From: Metopolophium dirhodum
Taxonomy: Eukaryota > Arthropoda > Insecta > Hemiptera > Aphididae
Direction of reading: 5' to 3'
DNA length: 64,000 nt
NCBI RefSeq assembly: GCF_019925205.1
Contig: NW_026869896.1
Location: forward strand, 2,976,001 to 3,040,000
The notes under the pieces are model-generated. The model did not search any database, was not told the DNA's origin, and worked only from the letters and a program-made list of their open reading frames with translations. Below are positions 1 through 11,430 of the stretch, piece after piece. A program made the translations under genes and the position numbers. Position 1 is the stretch's first letter; every line of letters begins with the position of its first letter.

Positions 1-2
1 TG

Positions 3-160
3 CAATTGTCTGAAGTCTTAATCAACAACAATTTATGTTTTTTTTTTTAATTTGAAATGATGTACCCCAACAATGAATATGTTAATATCAACGTATTTAT
101 TGACTTCTAAATTCTAGTTTTGCGTACAACTAATCTATCTATAGGTGAGTAATGTATTTG
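3..160 (+). repeat. Representative monomer, class a (tail A, 158 bp)
   Basis: It opens with the shared box followed by ATCAACAACAATTTATG. An 11-T tract lies at 38-48, then AATTTGAAATGATGTACCCC. The centre is GAATATGTTAATATCAACG, then TATTTATTGACTTCTAAATT. Tail A begins GCGTACAACTAATCTATC and ends in GGTGAGTAATGTATTTG. The class recurs in both the left and middle HORs, usually after class h or e and before class b. Confidence 0.9.
38..48 (+). repeat. Poly(T) tract of the monomer (representative)
   Basis: Eleven T lie between ATG and AATTTGAAAT. A tract of 8-12 T occupies this place in most monomers of classes a, b, c, e, f, g, h and r, so long tracts recur at about 157 bp spacing. Classes d and s carry only six T. 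A variant broken by A (GTTTTATTTTTTAATTTG) occurs near 11530, 14362, 20660, 23490 and 33403. Length differs by one T between otherwise identical block copies, for example 14203 against 23327. Long T-tracts are stiff and disfavour nucleosomes; a positioning role here is inferred. Confidence 0.85.
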
Positions 161-317
161 CAATTGTCTGAAGTCTTATTCAACAACAACTTATGTGTTT
201 TTTTTATTTGAAATGATTTACCCCATCAATGAAAAATGTTAATACCAACGTAATAATTGAGTTCTAAATTCTAGTTTTTTGAATATCTAGTTTATGTATA
301 GTGGATAAATGTGTTTG
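161..317 (+). repeat. Representative monomer, class b (tail B, 157 bp)
   Basis: It is marked by CAACAACAACTTATGTG, a shorter T-tract running into ATTTGAAATGATTTACCCC, ATCAATGAAAAATG, and AACGTAATAATTGAGTTC. Tail B is TTGAATATCTAGTTTATG followed by TATAGTGGATAAATGTGTTTG. A subtype has TTATTTG in place of TTATGTG and lacks two bases in the centre (ATTGATTC for ATTGAGTTC). Class b occurs all across the window. Confidence 0.9.
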
Positions 318-475
318 CAATTGTCTGAAGTCTTATTCATCAACATATTATGTTTTTTTTTTAATTTGAAATGATGTACCCCAACAATGAATAACGTTAA
401 TATTAACGTAATTATTGAGTTCTAAATTCTAGTTTTGGGTTCAACTAATCTATCTATAGGTGACTAATGTATTTG
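318..475 (+). repeat. Representative monomer, class c (palindrome-bearing, tail A, 158 bp)
   Basis: It is marked by TTCATCAACATATTATG, a 10-T tract at 353-362, and GAATAACGTTAATATTAACG in the centre. Bases 394-409 form a perfect 16-base palindrome, ACGTTAATATTAACGT. Tail A in this class starts GGGTTCAACTAATC and ends GGTGACTAATGTATTTG. Class c is nearly always followed by class d. Confidence 0.9.
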
Positions 476-632
476 CGATTGACTAAAGTCTTATTCATCA
501 ACTTAATATGTTTTTTATAAATTTGAAATTATGTAACCCAAGATTAAAAAATGTTCATTTAGGCGTTAATATTGAGTTCTAAATTCTAGTTTTCTGATCA
601 TGTAGTTTATGTATAGTGGATAAATGTATTTT
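476..632 (+). repeat. Representative monomer, class d (most divergent, tail B, 157 bp)
   Basis: The opening box is altered to (C)GATTGACTAAAGTC or CAATTGACTAAAGTC. The long T-tract is missing: only six T followed by ATAAATTTGAAATTATG are seen. Then come TAACCCAAGA(T/C)TAAAAAATG and GCGTTAATATTGAGTTC. Tail B is CTGATCATGTAGTTTATG followed by TATAGTGG. This is the most divergent class, yet it is kept in nearly every HOR copy directly after class c. Confidence 0.9.
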
Positions 633-790
633 CAATTGTCTGAAGTCTTATTCAACAACATATTATGTTTTTTTTTTAATTTGAAATGATGTACCCCAAC
701 AATGAAAAATGTTAATATCAACGTATTTATTGACTTCTATATTCTAGTTTTTTGAACATCTAGTTAATTTATAGTGGATAAATGTATTTG
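633..790 (+). repeat. Representative monomer, class e (variant tail B, 158 bp)
   Basis: It has CAACAACATATTATG, a long T-tract, GATGTACCCCAACAATG, and a centre reading AAAAATGTTAATATCAACG. Its variant tail B is TTGAACATCTAGTTAATT followed by TATAGTGGATAAATGTATTTG. The tail is shared with class h, while the front half matches class f, so class e looks like a front/tail recombinant. Confidence 0.8.
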
Positions 791-947
791 CAATTGTCTG
801 AAGTCTTAATCAACAACTTAATATGTTTTTTATAAATTTGAAATTATGTAACCCAAGACTAAAAAATGTTCATATAAGCGTTAATATTGACTTTCAAATT
901 CTAGTTTTCTGATCATGTAGTTTATGTATAGTGGATAAATGTATTTT

Positions 948-1105
948 CAATTGTCTGAAGTCTTATTCAACAACAAATTACGTTTTTTTTTTAATTTGAA
1001 ATGATGTACCTCAACAATGAAAAATGTTAATACTAACGTAATAATTGAGTTCAAAATTCTAGTTTTCTGAATATCTAGTTTATTTATGGTGGATAAATGT
1101 ATTTT
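948..1105 (+). repeat. Representative monomer, class f (GAGTTCAAAATTC, tail B, 158 bp)
   Basis: The conserved box reads GAGTTCAAAATTCTAG instead of the usual TTCTAAATTC. Its tail is CTGAATATCTAGTTTATTT followed by ATGGTGGATAAATG, so GG replaces AG in the usual TATAGTGG. This copy also has ACAAATTACG ahead of the T-tract and GTACCTCAAC after it, a subtype shared with 4741-4880, 5371-5500, 9149, 18290, 28500 and 31020. In the right-hand domain the same class carries AATGATAATAC. Confidence 0.85.
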
Positions 1106-1735
1106 CAATTGTCTGAAGTCGTATTTAACAACAACTTATGTTTTTTTTTTATTTGAAATGATTTACCCCATCAATGAAAAATGTTAATACCAACGTAATA
1201 ATTGAGTTCTAAATTCTAGTTTTTTGAATATCTAGTTTATGTATAGTGGATAAATGTGTTTGCAATTGTCTGAAGTCTTATTTATCAACATATTATGTTT
1301 TTTTTTGAATTTGAAATGATGTACCCCAACAATGAATAACGTTAATATTAACGTAATTATTGAGTTCTAAATTCTAGTTTTGGGTTCAACTAATCTATCT
1401 ATAGGTGACTAATGTATTTGCAATTGACTAAAGTCTTATTCATCAACTTAATATGTTTTTTATAAATTTGAAATTATGTAACCCAAGATTAAAAAATGTT
1501 CATATAAGCGTTAATATTGAGTTCTAAATTCTAGTTTTCTGATCATGTAGTTTATGTATAGTGGATAAATGTATTTTCAATTGTCTGAAGTCTTATTCAA
1601 CAACATATTATGTTTTTTTTTTAATTTGAAATGATGTACCCAAACAATGAAAAATGTTAATACTAACGTAATAATTGAGTTCAAAATTCTAGTTTTCTGA
1701 ATATCTAGTTTATTTATGGTGGATAAATGTATTTT

Positions 1736-1892
1736 CAATTGTCTGAAGTCGTATTTAACAACAACTTATGTTTTTTTTTTAATTTGAAATGATGTACCCC
1801 AACAATGAATATGTTAATATCAACGTATTAATTGACTTCTAAATTCTAGTTTTGCGTACAACTAATCTATCTAAAGGTGAGTTATGTATTTT
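1736..1892 (+). repeat. Representative monomer, class g (tail A with TCTAAAGG, 157 bp)
   Basis: It is marked by GAAGTCGTATTTAACAAC, a long T-tract, a centre reading GAATATGTTAATATCAACG, then TATTAATTGACTTC. Tail A is the TCTAAAGGTGAGTTATG form, ending TATTTT. Two g monomers often occur in a row (1736 and 1893; also about 6143/6301, 9923/10080, 15431/15590, 25490/25650). The second has the GAGTAATG ending. Confidence 0.85.
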
Positions 1893-2205
1893 CAATTGTC
1901 TGAAGTCGTATTTAACAACAACTTATGTTTTTTTTTTAATTTGAAATGATGTACCCCAACAATGAATATGTTAATATCAACGTATTAATTGACTTCTAAA
2001 TTCTAGTTTTGCGTACAACTAATCTATCTAAAGGTGAGTAATGTATTTGCAATTGTCTGAAGTCTTATTCAACAACAACTTATTTGTTTTTTTTATTTGA
2101 AATGATTTACCCCATCAATGAAAAATGTTAATACTAACGTAATAATTGATTCTAAATTCTAGTTTTTTGAATATCTAGTTTATGTATAGTGGATAAATGT
2201 GTTTG

Positions 2206-2361
2206 CAATTGTCTGAAGTCTTATTCGTCAACAAATTATGTTTTTTTTCAATTTGAAATGATATACCCCAACAATGAAAATGTTAATATCAACGTATTTA
2301 TTGACTTCTAAATTCTAGTTTTTTGAACATCTAGTTAATTTATAGTGGATAAATGTATTTG
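2206..2361 (+). repeat. Representative monomer, class h (GATATACC, left-domain marker, 156 bp)
   Basis: It has TTCGTCAACAAATTATG, then eight T followed by CAATTTGAAATGATATACC. The centre reads GAAAATGTTAATATCAACG, one A shorter than related classes, which explains the 156 bp length. The tail is TTGAACATCTAGTTAATT. I saw it repeatedly up to about 46.9 kb and not to the right of that. A subtype reads GAAAATGATAATATC (about 12.98, 22.1, 24.94, 34.85 and 46.95 kb). Confidence 0.85.
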
Positions 2362-3537
2362 CAATTGTCTGAAGTCTTAATCAACAACAATTTATGTTTT
2401 TTTTTTTAATTTGAAATGATGTACCCCAACAATGAATATGTTAATATCAACGTATTTATTGACTTCTAAATTCTAGTTTTGCGTACAACTAATCTATCTA
2501 TAGGTGAGTAATGTATTTGCAATTGTCTGAAGTCTTATTCAACAACAACTTATGTGTTTTTTTTATTTGAAATGATTTACCCCATCAATGAAAAATGTTA
2601 ATACTAACGTAATAATTGAGTTCTAAATTCTAGTTTTTTGAATATCTAGTTTATGTATAGTGGATAAATGTGTTTGCAATTGTCTGAAGTCTTATTCACC
2701 AACATATTATATTTTTTTTTTTAATTTGAAATGATGTACCCCAACAATGAATAACGATAATATTAACGTAATTATTGAGTTCTAAATTCTAGTTTTGGGT
2801 TTAACTAATCTATCTATAGGTGACTAATGTATTTGCAATTGACTAAAGTCTTATTCATCAACTTAATATGTTTTTTATAAATTTGAAATTATGTAACCCA
2901 AGACTAAAAAATGTTCATATAAGCGTTAATATTGAGTTCTAAATTCTAGTTTTCTGATCATGTAGTTTATGTATAGTGGATAAATGTATTTTCAATTGTC
3001 TGAAGTCTTATTCAACAACATATTATGTTTTTTTTTTTAATTTGAAATGATGTACCCCAACAATGAAAAATGTTAATACTAACGTAATAATTGAGTTCAA
3101 AATTCTAGTTTTCTGAATATCTAGTTTATTTATGGTGGATAAATGTATTTTCAATTGTCTGAAGTCTTATTTAACAACAACTTATGTTTTTTTTTTAATT
3201 TGAAATGATGTACCCCAACAATGAATATGTTAATATCAACGTATTAATTGACTTCTAAATTCTAGTTTTGCGTACAACTAATCTATCTAAAGGTGAGTAA
3301 TGTATTTGCAATTGTCTGAAGTCTTATTCAACAACAACTTATTTGTTTTTTTTATTTGAAATGATTTACCCCATCAATGAAAAATGTTAATACTAACGTA
3401 ATAATTGATTCTAAATTCTAGTTTTTTGAATATCTAGTTTATGTATAGTGGATAAATGTGTTTGCAATTGTCTGAAGTCTTATTCATCAACATACTATGT
3501 TTTTTTTTTTAATTTGAAATGATGTACCCCAACAATG

Positions 3538-3561
3538 AATAACGTTAATATTAACGTTATT
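3538..3561. repeat. Perfect 24-bp palindrome within class c monomers
   Basis: The 16-base core ACGTTAATATTAACGT equals its own reverse complement. It is extended by AATA on the left and TATT on the right to 24 perfect bases. The full form is also seen at 7946-7969, 10937-10960, 13767-13790, 17071-17094, 20061-20084, 22891-22914, 27293-27316, 30283-30306, 32798-32821, 58277-58300, 60163-60186, 61893-61916 and 63151-63174. Other class c copies keep only the 16-base core because they read ACGTAAT on the right; one example is 394-409. Confidence 0.9.
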
Positions 3562-4620
3562 ATTGAGTTCTAAATTCTAGTTTTGGGTTCAACTAATCTA
3601 TCTATAGGTGACTAATGTATTTGCAATTGACTAAAGTCTTATTCATCAACTTAATATGTTTTTTATAAATTTGAAATTATGTAACCCAAGACTAAAAAAT
3701 GTTCATATAAGCGTTAATATTGACTTCTAAATTCTAGTTTTCTGATCATGTAGTTTATGTATAGTGGATAAAAGTATTTTCAATTGTCTGAAGTCTTATT
3801 CAACAACAACTTATGTTTTTTTTTTAATTTGAAATGATTTACCCCATCAATGAAAAATGTTAATACTAACGTAATAATTGAGTTCTAAATTCTAGTTTTC
3901 TGATCATCTAGTTTATGTATAGTGGATAAATGTGTTTGCAATTGTCTGAAGTCTTATTCATCAACATATTATGTTTTTTTTTTAATTTGAAATGATGTAC
4001 CCCAACAATGAATAACGTTAATATTAACGTAATTATTGAGTTCTAAATTCTAGTTTTGGGTTCAACTAATCTATCTATAGGTGACTAATGTATTTGCGAT
4101 TGACTAAAGTCTTATTCATCAACTTAATATGTTTTTTATAAATTTGAAATTATGTAACCCAAGATTAAAAAATGTTCATATAAGCGTTAATATTGAGTTC
4201 TAAATTCTAGTTTTCTGATCATGTAGTTTATGTATAGTGGATAAATGTATTTTCAATTGTCTGAAGTCTTATTCAACAACATATTATGTTTTTTTTTTAA
4301 TTTGAAATGATGTACCCCAACAATGAAAAATGTTAATATCAACGTATTTATTGACTTCTAAATTCTAGTTTTTTGAACATCTAGTTAATTTATAGTGGAT
4401 AAATGTATTTGCAATTGTCTGAAGTCTTAATCAACAACAATTTATGTTTTTTTTTTTTAATTTGAAATGATGTACCCCTACAATGAATATGTTAATATCA
4501 ACGTATTTATTGACTTCTAAATTCTAGTTTTGCGTACAACTAATCTATCTATAGGTGACTAATGTATTTGCAATTGACTAATGTCTTATTCATCAACTTA
4601 ATATGTTTTTTATAAATTTG

Positions 4621-7600
4621 AAATTATGTAACCCAAGACTAAAAAATGTTCATATAAGCGTTAATATTGACTTTCAAATTCTAGTTTTCTGATCATGTAG
4701 TTTATGTATAGTGGATAAATGTATTTTCAATTGTCTGAAGTCTTATTCAACAACAAATTACGTTTTTTTTTTAATTTGAAATGATGTACCTCAACAATGA
4801 AAAATGTTAATACTAACGTAATAATTGAGTTCAAAATTCTAGTTTTCTGAATATCTAGTTTATTTATGGTGGATAAATGTATTTTCAATTGTCTGAAGTC
4901 GTATTTAACAACAACTTATGTTTTTTTTTTATTTGAAATGATTTACCCCATCAATGAAAAATGTTAATACCAACGTAATAATTGAGTTCTAAATTCTAGT
5001 TTTTTGAATATCTAGTTTATGTATAGTGGATAAATGTGTTTGCAATTGTCTGAAGTCTTATTTATCAACATATTATGTTTTTTTTTTAATTTGAAATGAT
5101 GTACCCCAACAATGAATAACGTTAATATTAACGTAATTATTGAGTTCTAAATTCTAGTTTTGGGTTCAACTAATCTATCTATAGGTGACTAATGTATTTG
5201 CAATTGACTAAAGTCTTATTCATCAACTTAATATGTTTTTTATAAATTTGAAATTATGTAACCCAAGATTAAAAAATGTTCATATAAGCGTTAATATTGA
5301 GTTCTAAATTCTAGTTTTCTGATCATGTAGTTTATGTATAGTGGATAAATGTATTTTCAATTGTCTGAAGTCTTATTCAACAACAAATTACGTTTTTTTT
5401 TTAATTTGAAATGATGTACCTCAACAATGAAAAATGTTAATACTAACGTAATAATTGAGTTCAAAATTCTAGTTTTCTGAATATCTAGTTTATTTATGGT
5501 GGATAAATGTATTTTCAATTGTCTGAAGTCGTATTTAACAACAACTTATGTTTTTTTTTTATTTGAAATGATTTACCCCATCAATGAAAAATGTTAATAC
5601 CAACGTAATAATTGAGTTCTAAATTCTAGTTTTTTGAATATCTAGTTTATGTATAGTGGATAAATGTGTTTGCAATTGTCTGAAGTCTTATTTATCAACA
5701 TATTATGTTTTTTTTTTAATTTGAAATGATGTACCCCAACAATGAATAACGTTAATATTAACGTAATTATTGAGTTCTAAATTCTAGTTTTGGGTTCAAC
5801 TAATCTATCTATAGGTGACTAATGTATTTGCAATTGACTAAAGTCTTATTCATCAACTTAATATGTTTTTTATAAATTTGAAATTATGTAACCCAAGATT
5901 AAAAAATGTTCATATAAGCGTTAATATTGAGTTCTAAATTCTAGTTTTCTGATCATGTAGTTTATGTATAGTGGATAAATGTATTTTCAATTGTCTGAGG
6001 TTTTATTCAACAACATATTATGTTTTTTTTTTAATTTGAAATGATGTACCCCAACAATGAAAAATGTTAATACTAACGTAATAATTGAGTTCAAAATTCT
6101 AGTTTTCTGAATATCTAGTTTATTTATGGTGGATAAATGTATTTTCAATTGTCTGAAGTCGTATTTAACAACAACTTATGTTTTTTTTTTAATTTGAAAT
6201 GATGTACCCCAACAATGAATATGTTAATATCAACGTATTAATTGACTTCTAAATTCTAGTTTTGCGTACAACTAATCTATCTAAAGGTGAGTTATGTATT
6301 TTCAATTGTCTGAAGTCGTATTTAACAACAACTTATGTTTTTTTTTTAATTTGAAATGATGTACCCCAACAATGAATATGTTAATATCAACGTATTAATT
6401 GACTTCTAAATTCTAGTTTTGCGTACAACTAATCTATCTAAAGGTGAGTAATGTATTTGCAATTGTCTGAAGTCTTATTCAACAACAACTTATTTGTTTT
6501 TTTTATTTGAAATGATTTACCCCATCAATGAAAAATGTTAATACTAACGTAATAATTGATTCTAAATTCTAGTTTTTTGAATATCTAGTTTATGTATAGT
6601 GGATAAATGTGTTTGCAATTGTCTGAAGTCTTATTCGTCAACAAATTATGTTTTTTTTCAATTTGAAATGATATACCCCAACAATGAAAATGTTAATATC
6701 AACGTATTTATTGACTTCTAAATTCTAGTTTTTTGAACATCTAGTTAATTTATAGTGGATAAATGTATTTGCAATTGTCTGAAGTCTTAATCAACAACAA
6801 TTTATGTTTTTTTTTTTAATTTGAAATGATGTACCCCAACAATGAATATGTTAATATCAACGTATTTATTGACTTCTAAATTCTAGTTTTGCGTACAACT
6901 AATCTATCTATAGGTGAGTAATGTATTTGCAATTGTCTGAAGTCTTATTCAACAACAACTTATGTGTTTTTTTTATTTGAAATGATTTACCCCATCAATG
7001 AAAAATGTTAATACTAACGTAATAATTGAGTTCTAAATTCTAGTTTTTTGAATATCTAGTTTATGTATAGTGGATAAATGTGTTTGCAATTGTCTGAAGT
7101 CTTATTCACCAACATATTATATTTTTTTTTTTAATTTGAAATGATGTACCCCAACAATGAATAACGATAATATTAACGTAATTATTGAGTTCTAAATTCT
7201 AGTTTTGGGTTCAACTAATCTATCTATAGGTGACTAATGTATTTGCAATTGACTAAAGTCTTATTCATCAACTTAATATGTTTTTTATAAATTTGAAATT
7301 ATGTAACCCAAGACTAAAAAATGTTCATATAAGCGTTAATATTGAGTTCTAAATTCTAGTTTTCTGATCATGTAGTTTATGTATAGTGGATAAATGTATT
7401 TTCAATTGTCTGAAGTCTTATTCAACAACATATTATGTTTTTTTTTTAATTTGAAATGATGTACCCCAACAATGAAAAATGTTAATACTAACGTAATAAT
7501 TGAGTTCAAAATTCTAGTTTTCTGAATATCTAGTTTATTTATGGTGGATAAATGTATTTTCAATTGTCTGAAGTCTTATTTAACAACAACTTATGTTTTT

Positions 7601-9028
7601 TTTTTAATTTGAAATGATGTACCCCAACAATGAATATGTTAATATCAACGTATTAATTGACTTCTAAATTCTAGTTTTGCGTACAACTAATCTATCTAAA
7701 GGTGAGTAATGTATTTGCAATTGTCTGAAGTCTTATTCAACAACAACTTATTTGTTTTTTTTATTTGAAATGATTTACCCCATCAATGAAAAATGTTAAT
7801 ACTAACGTAATAATTGATTCTAAATTCTAGTTTTTTGAATATCTAGTTTATGTATAGTGGATAAATGTGTTTGCAATTGTCTGAAGTCTTATTCATCAAC
7901 ATACTATGTTTTTTTTTTAATTTGAAATGATGTACCCCAACAATGAATAACGTTAATATTAACGTTATTATTGAGTTCTAAATTCTAGTTTTGGGTTCAA
8001 CTAATCTATCTATAGGTGACTAATGTATTTGCAATTGACTAAAGTCTTATTCATCAACTTAATATGTTTTTTATAAATTTGAAATTATGTAACCCAAGAC
8101 TAAAAAATGTTCATATAAGCGTTAATATTGACTTCTAAATTCTAGTTTTCTGATCATGTAGTTTATGTATAGTGGATAAAAGTATTTTCAATTGTCTGAA
8201 GTCTTATTCAACAACAACTTATGTTTTTTTTTTAATTTGAAATGATTTACCCCATCAATGAAAAATGTTAATACTAACGTAATAATTGAGTTCTAAATTC
8301 TAGTTTTCTGATCATCTAGTTTATGTATAGTGGATAAATGTGTTTGCAATTGTCTGAAGTCTTATTCATCAACATATTATGTTTTTTTTTTAATTTGAAA
8401 TGATGTACCCCAACAATGAATAACGTTAATATTAACGTAATTATTGAGTTCTAAATTCTAGTTTTGGGTTCAACTAATCTATCTATAGGTGACTAATGTA
8501 TTTGCGATTGACTAAAGTCTTATTCATCAACTTAATATGTTTTTTATAAATTTGAAATTATGTAACCCAAGATTAAAAAATGTTCATATAAGCGTTAATA
8601 TTGAGTTCTAAATTCTAGTTTTCTGATCATGTAGTTTATGTATAGTGGATAAATGTATTTTCAATTGTCTGAAGTCTTATTCAACAACATATTATGTTTT
8701 TTTTTTAATTTGAAATGATGTACCCCAACAATGAAAAATGTTAATATCAACGTATTTATTGACTTCTAAATTCTAGTTTTTTGAACATCTAGTTAATTTA
8801 TAGTGGATAAATGTATTTGCAATTGTCTGAAGTCTTAATCAACAACAATTTATGTTTTTTTTTTTTAATTTGAAATGATGTACCCCTACAATGAATATGT
8901 TAATATCAACGTATTTATTGACTTCTAAATTCTAGTTTTGCGTACAACTAATCTATCTATAGGTGACTAATGTATTTGCAATTGACTAATGTCTTATTCA
9001 TCAACTTAATATGTTTTTTATAAATTTG
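4621..9028 (+). repeat. 24-monomer HOR, copy 2, expanded to 28 monomers (about 4,408 bp)
   Basis: It begins and ends in the same phase as copy 1 (GACTTTCAAA at 4669, next at 9077) but is about 628 bp longer. The excess is explained by the four-monomer tandem duplication at 4741-6000. Apart from that and a few base changes, its monomer order follows copy 1. Its last monomers include the TGTCTGAGGTTTTATTC variant at about 5991, which also occurs near 29118 and 31634. Confidence 0.85.
4741..6000 (+). repeat. 630 bp (four-monomer) tandem duplication inside HOR copy 2
   Basis: Bases 4741-5370 and 5371-6000 match at an offset of 630. Both open with ACAAATTACG and the rare GTACCTCAAC, then run through classes f, b, c and d in the same order. 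HOR copies 1 and 3 have one copy of this block. It is a clean gain of whole monomers, as expected from unequal exchange. Confidence 0.85.
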
Positions 9029-11430
9029 AAATTATGTAACCCAAGACTAAAAAATGTTCATATAAGCGTTAATATTGACTTTCAAATTCTAGTTTTCTGA
9101 TCATGTAGTTTATGTATAGTGGATAAATGTATTTTCAATTGTCTGAAGTCTTATTCAACAACAAATTACGTTTTTTTTTTTAATTTGAAATGATGTACCT
9201 CAACAATGAAAAATGTTAATACTAACGTAATAATTGAGTTCAAAATTCTAGTTTTCTGAATATCTAGTTTATTTATGGTGGATAAATGTATTTTCAATTG
9301 TCTGAAGTCGTATTTAACAACAACTTATGTTTTTTTTTTATTTGAAATGATTTACCCCATCAATGAAAAATGTTAATACCAACGTAATAATTGAGTTCTA
9401 AATTCTAGTTTTTTGAATATCTAGTTTATGTATAGTGGATAAATGTGTTTGCAATTGTCTGAAGTCTTATTTATCAACATATTATGTTTTTTTTTTAATT
9501 TGAAATGATGTACCCCAACAATGAATAACGTTAATATTAACGTAATTATTGAGTTCTAAATTCTAGTTTTGGGTTCAACTAATCTATCTATAGGTGACTA
9601 ATGTATTTGCAATTGACTAAAGTCTTATTCATCAACTTAATATGTTTTTTATAAATTTGAAATTATGTAACCCAAGATTAAAAAATGTTCATATAAGCGT
9701 TAATATTGAGTTCTAAATTCTAGTTTTCTGATCATGTAGTTTATGTATAGTGGATAAATGTATTTTCAATTGTCTGAAGTTTTATTCAACAACATATTAT
9801 GTTTTTTTTTTAATTTGAAATGATGTACCCCAACAATGAAAAATGTTAATACTAACGTAATAATTGAGTTCAAAATTCTAGTTTTCTGAATATCTAGTTT
9901 ATTTATGGTGGATAAATGTATTTTCAATTGTCTGAAGTCGTATTTAACAACAACTTATGTTTTTTTTTTAATTTGAAATGATGTACCCCAACAATGAATA
10001 TGTTAATATCAACGTATTAATTGACTTCTATATTCTAGTTTTGCGTACAACTAATCTATCTAAAGGTGAGTTATGTATTTTCAATTGTCTGAAGTCGTAT
10101 TTAACAACAACTTATGTTTTTTTTTTAATTTGACATGATGTACCCCAACAATGAATATGTTAATATCAACGTATTAATTGAATTCTAAATTCTAGTTTTG
10201 CGTACAACTAATCTATCTAAAGGTGAGTAATGTATTTGCAATTGTCTGAAGTCTTATTCAACAACAACTTATTTGTTTTTTTTATTTGAAATGATTTACC
10301 CCATCAATGAAAAATGTTAATACTAACGTAATAATTGATTCTAAATTCTAGTTTTTTGAATATCTAGTTTATGTATAGTGGATAAATGTGTTTGCAATTG
10401 TCTGAAGTCTTATTCGTCAACAAATTATGTTTTTTTTCAATTTGAAATGATATACCCCAACAATGAAAATGTTAATATCTACGTATTTATTGACTTCTAA
10501 ATTCTAGTTTTTTGAACATCTAGTTAATTTATAGTGGATAAATGTATTTGCAATTGTCTGAAGTCTTAATCAACAACAATTTATGTTTTTTTTTTTAATT
10601 TGAAATGATGTACCCCAACAATGAATATGTTAATATCAACGTATTTATTGACTTCTAAATTCTAGTTTTGCGTACAACTAATCTATCTATAGGTGAGTAA
10701 TGTATTTGCAATTGTCTGAAGTCTTATTCAACAACAACTTATTTGTTTTTTTTATTTGAAATGATTTACCCCATCAATGAAAAATGTTAATACTAACGTA
10801 ATAATTGATTCTAAATTCTAGTTTTTTGAATATCTAGTTTATGTATAGTGGATAAATGTGTTTGCAATTGTCTGAAGTCTTATTCATCAACATACTATGT
10901 TTTTTTTTTAATTTGAAATGATGTACCCCAACAATGAATAACGTTAATATTAACGTTATTATTGAGTTCTAAATTCTAGTTTTGGGTTCAACTAATCTAT
11001 CTATAGGTGACTAATGTATTTGCAATTGACTAAAGTCTTATTCATCAACTTAATATGTTTTTTATAAATTTGAAATTATGTAACCCAAGACTAAAAAATG
11101 TTCATATAAGCGTTAATATTGACTTCTAAATTCTAGTTTTCTGATCATGTAGTTTATGTATAGTGGATAAAAGTATTTTCAATTGTCTGAAGTCTTATTC
11201 AACAACAACTTATGTTTTTTTTTTAATTTGAAATGATTTACCCCATCAATGAAAAATGTTAATACTAACGTAATAATTGAGTTCTAAATTCTAGTTTTCT
11301 GATCATCTCGTTTATGTATAGTGGATAAATGTGTTTGCAATTGTCTGAAGTCTTATTCATCAACATATTATGTTTTTTTTTAATTTGAAATGATGTACCC
11401 CAAAAATGAATAACGTTAATATTAACGTAA
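9029..11430 (+). repeat. 24-monomer HOR, copy 3, shortened
   Basis: From 9029 to about 9780 it matches copy 2 at an offset of about 4,408. It lacks the 630 bp duplication and continues at an offset of 3,779 to about 10740. At 10741 (TTATTTG instead of TTATGTG) the best match jumps to 7750 (offset 2,991), a loss of about five monomers relative to copy 2. It departs again near 11430, where GTAATAATTAAG replaces GTAATTATTGAG. Private changes include CTATATTCTAG near 10031, TTTGACATGATG near 10131 and ATCTACGTAT near 10478. Confidence 0.75.

Larger units (their letters stand above)
841..4620 (+). repeat. 24-monomer HOR, copy 1 (3,780 bp)
   Basis: The stretch from 841 to about 1600 is almost identical to 4621-5370 at an offset of exactly 3,780 bases. 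From about 1600 to 4590 the matching offset becomes about 4,410, because copy 2 has gained 630 bp. The start is marked by the rare string GACTTTCAAA at 889, which returns at 4669 and 9077. Private differences from copy 2 include TTTTTTGAATTTG near 1310 and GGGTTTAACTAATC near 2797. 3,780 / 157.5 gives 24 monomers. Confidence 0.85.

Noticed and set aside
31..41. ATTTATGTTTT in class a monomers matches the budding-yeast origin consensus WTTTAYRTTTW exactly
   Set aside because: In DNA with about 74% A+T and long T-tracts such matches are expected by chance. The consensus applies to Saccharomyces-type yeasts, which do not have arrays like this.
505..525. TATA-like TTTTTTATAAATTTG in class d as a promoter
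   Set aside because: It is low-complexity AT sequence with no downstream coding region or other promoter element. Satellite transcription is possible but not supported by this alone.
2214..2232. Possible CENP-B box (TTCG in TTCGTCAACAAATTATG of class h)
   Set aside because: Only TTCG matches. The required A and the CGGG half are absent, and no other monomer class comes closer.
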